Assembly: GCA_964491665.1 (NCBI GenBank)
Contig: CAZBII010000147.1
Span: forward strand, 1-11,689
DNA length: 11,689 bases
DNA from: Ch67 sp964491665
Lineage (GTDB): Bacteria; Pseudomonadota; Gammaproteobacteria; Pseudomonadales; Ketobacteraceae
Direction of reading: 5' to 3'
The notes beneath the pieces were generated by a model. It searched no databases, was not told where the DNA came from, and worked only from the letters and a program-made list of their open reading frames with translations. How positions within the stretch are numbered: the first letter of the stretch is position 1; the number at the start of each line of letters is the position of its first letter. Positions 7,862 to 11,689 of the stretch are shown piece by piece. The translations under genes were made by a program, and so were the position numbers.

Positions 7862-8614
7862 TCAATTATTGAAAACGATACCGGCCAGTTTCTCTTCACT
7901 GATCATGTCGACAGCACTGGCAACCTGGGCTTCGTTCACACGCCCGTAGGGAACCACCATCAAAACAAAATCGCTGAGTTCAGCCAGAATCCGCGCTTCA
8001 GCCCACATGCCGATCGGCGGCACGTCGAGGATGAGATAGCGGTCGGGATAGCGCTTTTTCAGGTTTTCGATAAACCCCGCCATCCGTGCCGAGGAAAAAT
8101 ATTCCGCACCACCTTCCGTATGCGTCCCCACCGGAACCACGCGCAAGCGCGGAATGCCAGTCGCATAGATGATGTCGTTCACATCCAGTTTTTCTTCTGC
8201 CAGGTAATCCGTCAGGCCGTAATCCGGCTCCACGTCGAGCAGCTTCTCCAGCGACGGATCATACAGGTTGCAGTCGATAAGCAACGCCGTCTTGGTTTTA
8301 TCCAGCGCGAAGACCGCCCCCAGATTGGTCGCCACAAAACTGCTGCCCGCATCCGTGGTGAGGGATGTCACCATGAGCACAAAATTGGAATTACCCGCCA
8401 TCTTCAGCAGCTGCGTGCGCAACTCACGGAAGGTGTTCAGCACGCCCTTGTTCGGCATGCCGGGATACACGATTTTGCGCTCTGCCATTTCCTCAATGGA
8501 CATCCTGCCCAGTTCGGCCATATTGGCAATCTTTGCGCCGGCTCCTGGCTGTTTTGGCAAATCTACCACCTGTGACCGTCTCTGCTTGCCGTCGGCGAAA
8601 TTGTCTTTGTCCAT
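7862..8614 (-). CDS. CpsD/BY-kinase-like ATPase of the EPS operon, with degenerate P-loop
   Basis: This 250-residue protein has the fold signature of bacterial tyrosine autokinases (CpsD/CapB; XrtA loci: TIGR03018). The FRELRTQL motif at 62-69 precedes the nucleotide region, a Walker A' is seen as LLIDCNL (Asp114), and a Walker B as YLILDVPP (Asp197). The Walker A region reads TSLTTDAGSSFVATNL (83-98): where GKS/T is expected there is Gly90-Ser91-Ser92, so the P-loop lysine is absent. The protein also stops at GIVFNN, where active kinases continue into a tyrosine-rich tail; the last ten residues have no Tyr. It may therefore be a non-kinase regulator of chain length. The start is the ATG at 8614, which shares its A with the wzz stop (TGATG) and has AAAGG 9 bases before it. 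Family membership is firm; catalytic activity is doubtful. Confidence 0.87.
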   Translation of the reverse strand: MDKDNFADGKQRRSQVVDLPKQPGAGAKIANMAELGRMSIEEMAERKIVYPGMPNKGVLNTFRELRTQLLKMAGNSNFVLMVTSLTTDAGSSFVATNLGAVFALDKTKTALLIDCNLYDPSLEKLLDVEPDYGLTDYLAEEKLDVNDIIYATGIPRLRVVPVGTHTEGGAEYFSSARMAGFIENLKKRYPDRYLILDVPPIGMWAEARILAELSDFVLMVVPYGRVNEAQVASAVDMISEEKLAGIVFNN

Positions 8615-8616
8615 CA
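8614..8616 (-). promoter_or_regulatory. TGATG stop-start overlap, translational coupling of wzz-like and kinase-like genes
   Basis: The wzz-like gene ends in TGA whose last base is the first base of the next ATG. AAAGG at 8624-8628 lies in the end of the upstream gene. Such overlaps usually keep two interacting products in a fixed ratio, as expected for a chain-length protein and its cytoplasmic partner. Confidence 0.7.
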
Positions 8617-10149
8617 AATCAGACCTTTGTGGCGCGCCAGCGCAATGGAAAGATACACGCACATCACCAGGAACAGGAAACCACCCAGCAGAATAACGTC
8701 GCTGCGCATGACACGCTTGGATAACGGGCTGGCAATATGGGGAACCACACCGAGAATGGGCACCTTGGAGGCAGCCTCAAGCTGGCCCCGGAAACGGATT
8801 CTGGGATCAAACTGCACATAAAGAACCAGTACACCGACCGGAGCCAGCACACCCAGCAACGGTCCCAGCAAAACAAAATGCATGAAGCGCAGACCATTGG
8901 GCGTGAGCGGATAGGTGGCGGGTTCCTGCACGCGGAATGTAACACCCTGCCCTTCCACATCGAGCGTCATCGACAGCCGGGCCTTTTCCTTCCGCTCAAG
9001 CATATTCTCGTAAATGGATTTATTGACGTCATAATCACGGGTCAATTCCGCCAGTTCAGCCTGCCGGGTCGCAATGCGCTGCAGGCGTGCGTATTCTTCC
9101 TTGAGAATGTTTTCAGTGCGGTCAAGACGGCGACGCTTGGAATCAAGCTCCACCTTTTCCGTGGCAATGCGCTTGCGCAGATCCTCGTACAACGGATTGA
9201 GATTGGAATCGGCCGAATTGTTTCTCTCGGAGCGAGCCTGCCGCTGATCCGTCTCCCGCATTGCCCGCTTCATGTCTTCGATCTGATGCCGCAGCGCAAC
9301 CACATCAGGATAGTCATCGGTATAGGTCAGTTTGAGAGTATCCAGTCGTGCCTGCGCTTCCATCAGCTGTTCACGATAAACATCAGAACGGAACCGGCGC
9401 TCGACAAACTGGCTCTCCGACGACAGCTCTTTTTCCAGCGAAAAGACACGAGTGCTGGCCTCCTCAATATCAAGCTTGATCGTTTCGATTTCCTGTCTCA
9501 GATCGGCAATCCGGGCCTTGACCGAGTCCTCGGTACCATCGAAATTGTTTGCCGTGAAATTCTTCAGCTTCTCATCCGCTTCCTGCAACTGGGCCTTGTA
9601 GGTCTTCACCTGCTTGTCGATAAAGCGGTAAGCCTCGCTACTTTCCTTGCGTTTATTCTCGGACGAATTTTTCAGAAACAGATCTGTCACTTTCGACAGC
9701 GTGTTGTAAACCCGACTTGGATCGCTGCCCATGAACTGGATCTTGATGAAATCCGTCCCCATGTTCTCAACCCGCAGACCACCGCGCAACTTGTTGACCT
9801 CTGCTTCCACCGCCAACTGATTGTCCGGATCAGCTGCCAGTCCCAGATCAATCACAACCTGCTGCAGCAAACGCGGGGACATCACGACTTCATTCACAAT
9901 CCGGGCCTGATCAGACACCGATGTGGTGGCAGCCTGCCCCTCCAGCAGAGGCTTGATAATGTTCTGCTGGTCCGCGTGAATCGTGGTGGAAGAAATGAAT
10001 TTCTTGGGAAAGACCAGTCCCGCCCCAAGCACAACCAGACTGACACACGCGAAACACAGGACCACCCACGTTTTGTAGCGGATGGCCTCGCGCAACAGTA
10101 CCCTGATGAATTCAAAAAGGTAGGCGGCCTGGGACGAGTTGTTACTCAT
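8614..10149 (-). CDS. Wzz/PCP-type polysaccharide chain-length determinant (XrtA type)
   Basis: This inner-membrane protein sets EPS chain length and links assembly to export. From the ATG at 10149 it has 511 residues: a short cytoplasmic start, TM1 at about 28-46, and a long periplasmic part rich in Glu/Lys/Arg/Gln heptads (about 165-370), predicted as coiled coil. A GNVR-type segment follows (YDVNKSIYENMLERKEKARL, 373-392), then the proline motif before TM2 (EPATYPLTPNGL, 409-420) and TM2 at about 423-445. A third hydrophobic helix lies at about 485-504. It has no kinase domain; the next gene supplies a related domain. This matches the TIGR03007 group. The start is uncertain: a TTG at 10158 lies only 4 bases after an AAGG, whereas the ATG is 13 bases from it. 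The gap from the OPX gene is 15 bp. Confidence 0.9.
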   Translation of the reverse strand: MSNNSSQAAYLFEFIRVLLREAIRYKTWVVLCFACVSLVVLGAGLVFPKKFISSTTIHADQQNIIKPLLEGQAATTSVSDQARIVNEVVMSPRLLQQVVIDLGLAADPDNQLAVEAEVNKLRGGLRVENMGTDFIKIQFMGSDPSRVYNTLSKVTDLFLKNSSENKRKESSEAYRFIDKQVKTYKAQLQEADEKLKNFTANNFDGTEDSVKARIADLRQEIETIKLDIEEASTRVFSLEKELSSESQFVERRFRSDVYREQLMEAQARLDTLKLTYTDDYPDVVALRHQIEDMKRAMRETDQRQARSERNNSADSNLNPLYEDLRKRIATEKVELDSKRRRLDRTENILKEEYARLQRIATRQAELAELTRDYDVNKSIYENMLERKEKARLSMTLDVEGQGVTFRVQEPATYPLTPNGLRFMHFVLLGPLLGVLAPVGVLVLYVQFDPRIRFRGQLEAASKVPILGVVPHIASPLSKRVMRSDVILLGGFLFLVMCVYLSIALARHKGLI

Positions 10150-10164
10150 AGGATGCAAAAAACC

Positions 10165-10779
10165 TTAAAACAGTTTTTCCGGAATGGTCACGATATCACC
10201 GGGAAGCAGGGGATAGTTCGTCTTGATATCACCCTTGTCCAGAATATCCTTCAAACGAACGGGATAGACCTTGGTGCCCTCCGCCGTGACACGATATAGC
10301 TTGGCGTCATTTGCATCAGCAAACTGGGTCAGGCCACCCGAAACAAGCACTACATCCATAATAGTCATTCCCTTCTGGAAAGGTAATGATGCGGGATTCT
10401 GCACGGCGCCTGTCACACGGACACGATGCAGAAACTCGGAACTCACTGCCCCGGTCACAACCACCGTAACCTGCGGACCGCGCACATAATTTTCCAGCTT
10501 GGCGGTAATGATCTTGGCCAACTCGGCAGGCTCCTTGCCGGCAGCCGGCACATCACCAACCAGCGGTACCGAGATCATGCCATCCGGGCGGACCGGAATA
10601 TTGACGGACAGATCCGGATTCTTCCAGACCGACACGGACAGGTTGTCGCCAATTCCGATCTTGTACACTTCCTTGTCATATTGAAGCGCCTCATTCGGGA
10701 TCTCAGGCCCCTGACCGGAATTCATGGAGCAGCCAGCAATTGCGGCTGCACACAGCAAAGCAACGACGATTTTTTTCAT
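10165..10779 (-). CDS. Short OPX (Wza-like) polysaccharide export lipoprotein
   Basis: The 204-residue protein has a lipoprotein signal with lipobox AIAGC (Cys17, counted from the ATG at 10779). A polysaccharide export (PES) domain follows at about 38-110 (YKIGIGDNLSVSVWKNPDLS, then VRPDGMISVPLVGDV). Next comes one SLBB domain from about 120 (RVTGAVQNPASLPF, MDVVLVSGGLTQFA), and the protein ends at LLPGDIVTIPEKLF. It matches the XrtA-type export protein (TIGR03027). Unlike E. coli Wza (about 380 residues) it has one SLBB repeat and no C-terminal amphipathic helix to form an outer-membrane pore, so it probably forms only the periplasmic part of the channel. The frame can extend two codons up to a GTG at 10785; the ATG is preferred because GGGA stands 9 bases before it. 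It follows the sugar transferase gene by 36 bp. Confidence 0.92.
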   Translation of the reverse strand: MKKIVVALLCAAAIAGCSMNSGQGPEIPNEALQYDKEVYKIGIGDNLSVSVWKNPDLSVNIPVRPDGMISVPLVGDVPAAGKEPAELAKIITAKLENYVRGPQVTVVVTGAVSSEFLHRVRVTGAVQNPASLPFQKGMTIMDVVLVSGGLTQFADANDAKLYRVTAEGTKVYPVRLKDILDKGDIKTNYPLLPGDIVTIPEKLF

Positions 10780-10815
10780 GATCACGATTCCCGTTTGGTC
10801 GATATAAAAGCCGGT

Positions 10816-11689
10816 TTAACGAACACCCTTGCCCAACAGTACAACCTCAACCGTCTGAATGACTATTAAAATGTCCAAAAGCAGACTGTGATTTTTTGTG
10901 TAGTAGAGGTCATAACGCAACTTCTGGGCTGCATCCTCGACGGAAGCACCATAAGGATATTTCAGCTGGGCCCACCCCATGAGTCCGGGTTTGACCCGAT
11001 GCCGCTCATCATAGAAAGGGACCTGCTTGCTCAGGTTGCCGACAAACTCCGGCCGCTCCGGTCGTGGACCCACAAAGCTCATGTCACCTTTCAGCACATT
11101 GTAAATCTGGGGCAGCTCATCCAGACGGGTATTGCGGATAAAAGCCCCCACCCGCGTGACCCGATCGTCATTCTGCCGGGCCCAGACAGCACCATTCTTC
11201 TCTGCATCGGTTCTCATGCTGCGAAACTTGAACAGGTCAAAATGACGACCATTCAGCCCGACCCGCGTCTGCCGGTAAAGGACCGGGGAACCGTCCTCCA
11301 GATAGACGGCCAGCGCCGTCAGCAACATGAATGGCCAGGCAAAAAACAGCAGGACCACGCAGATCAGGATGTCGAACACCCGTTTGGAAAAATCGCGCGC
11401 ACCAGAATAACGAAAACCTTCCGAAAACAGCATCCAGCTGGGATCAAGCTGGTTCAGCTCGATGCGTCCGATTTCGCGCTCGCAGAACCCGACTGCGTCA
11501 ATGACGTCAATTCCGGCAAGCTTGCAGTCCAGCAGCGAATCGATTGGCAGGTTTCCACCCATGTTGCGACGGCGTTCATCCAGCGCCACCACCACCTCAT
11601 CAACCTGGTTGGCCTTGCAGAAATCCAGAAGATCCAGTCCAGACTCCAGCACCCGCTCTGCCGGCACCGACAGCAAACTGGAGGCAGTA
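10816..11689 (-). CDS. Undecaprenyl-phosphate sugar phosphotransferase, EPS priming enzyme (5' end missing)
   Basis: About 291 C-terminal residues are present; the frame is open to the right edge, and the TTG at 11676 is an internal Leu codon. The enzyme moves a sugar-1-phosphate from a nucleotide sugar to undecaprenyl phosphate, the first step of EPS repeat assembly. The visible N-terminal third (VDEVVVALDERR ...) looks like the end of the nucleotide-binding-like domain of PglD/WcaJ-type proteins. A hydrophobic segment follows (FDILICVVLLFFAWPFMLLT), then the bacterial sugar transferase domain with FKFRSMRTDAE, TRLDELPQIYNVLKGDMSFV, GPRPERPEF and the closing KPGLMGWAQLKYPYG. Position at the head of the XrtA EPS operon suggests the TIGR03013 (EpsB-like) group. 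Sugar specificity cannot be read from the sequence. The first part of the protein and any promoter lie outside the window. Confidence 0.93.
   Translation of the reverse strand, partial: TASSLLSVPAERVLESGLDLLDFCKANQVDEVVVALDERRRNMGGNLPIDSLLDCKLAGIDVIDAVGFCEREIGRIELNQLDPSWMLFSEGFRYSGARDFSKRVFDILICVVLLFFAWPFMLLTALAVYLEDGSPVLYRQTRVGLNGRHFDLFKFRSMRTDAEKNGAVWARQNDDRVTRVGAFIRNTRLDELPQIYNVLKGDMSFVGPRPERPEFVGNLSKQVPFYDERHRVKPGLMGWAQLKYPYGASVEDAAQKLRYDLYYTKNHSLLLDILIVIQTVEVVLLGKGVR

Noticed and set aside
7830..7865. Upstream TTG start for the barrel protein
   Set aside because: It would put 12 mostly polar residues before the signal peptide and overlap the kinase-like stop; the ATG at 7829 has a strong ribosome binding site at proper distance.
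8615..8662. Longer N-terminus for the kinase-like protein (16 more residues)
   Set aside because: The extension would overlap the end of the wzz-like gene; the ATG at 8614 shares its first base with the upstream stop and has AAAGG 9 bases before it.
8737..10299. Open frame of 520 codons on the + strand, antisense to the wzz-like and OPX genes
   Set aside because: It is opposite two clearly recognised genes in full, has a His/Gln/Arg/Asn/Ile-rich composition unlike a real protein, crosses the gene boundary, and has no recognisable domain. It is a by-product of codon bias.
10786..10815. Possible terminator or promoter between the sugar transferase and OPX genes
   Set aside because: No stable stem with a T-run and no convincing promoter elements could be found; the gap is small and all genes run the same way.

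Overview
The window is a chromosomal segment of a Gram-negative bacterium, most likely a gamma- or betaproteobacterium. Lipoprotein signals, an outer-membrane beta-barrel and a sigma-54 activator all point that way. It carries part of an exosortase A (XrtA)/PEP-CTERM locus, the protein-sorting system that travels with exopolysaccharide (EPS) genes in biofilm- and floc-forming Proteobacteria. The window holds nine coding sequences, two of them cut by the window edges. No RNA genes, insertion sequences or CRISPR arrays are visible, and no non-coding stretch exceeds about 35 bp.

Left part, + strand (1-4559): the 3' end of prsR (sigma-54-dependent response regulator), then prsT (a large TPR-repeat lipoprotein starting 3 bp later), then xrtA (exosortase A carrying a fused C-terminal EpsI-type domain). 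Spacings of 3 bp and 30 bp suggest one transcription unit, whose upstream partner (normally the histidine kinase gene prsK) would lie outside the window.

Right part, - strand (11689 down to 4545): a tightly packed EPS operon. In transcription order it holds a polyprenyl-phosphate sugar phosphotransferase that starts chain assembly (5' end missing), a short outer-membrane polysaccharide export (OPX) lipoprotein, a Wzz-type chain-length protein, a CpsD/BY-kinase-like ATPase, an outer-membrane beta-barrel protein, and a glutamine-dependent asparagine-synthase-type amidotransferase. The two units converge, and xrtA and the amidotransferase gene overlap tail to tail by 15 bp.

Proposed joint function (family knowledge plus inference): the sugar transferase primes undecaprenyl phosphate, Wzz and the kinase-like protein control chain length, and the OPX protein with the beta-barrel exports the polymer. 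XrtA processes PEP-CTERM proteins encoded elsewhere and sends them to the surface matrix, with PrsR controlling expression. The overall system is known. The unusual points are a kinase-like protein whose P-loop lys is replaced by Ser and which lacks a C-terminal tyrosine tail, a short OPX protein encoded near a barrel that could be its missing pore, the XrtA-EpsI fusion, an asparagine-synthase-like enzyme at the end of the operon, and the overlapping convergent ends.
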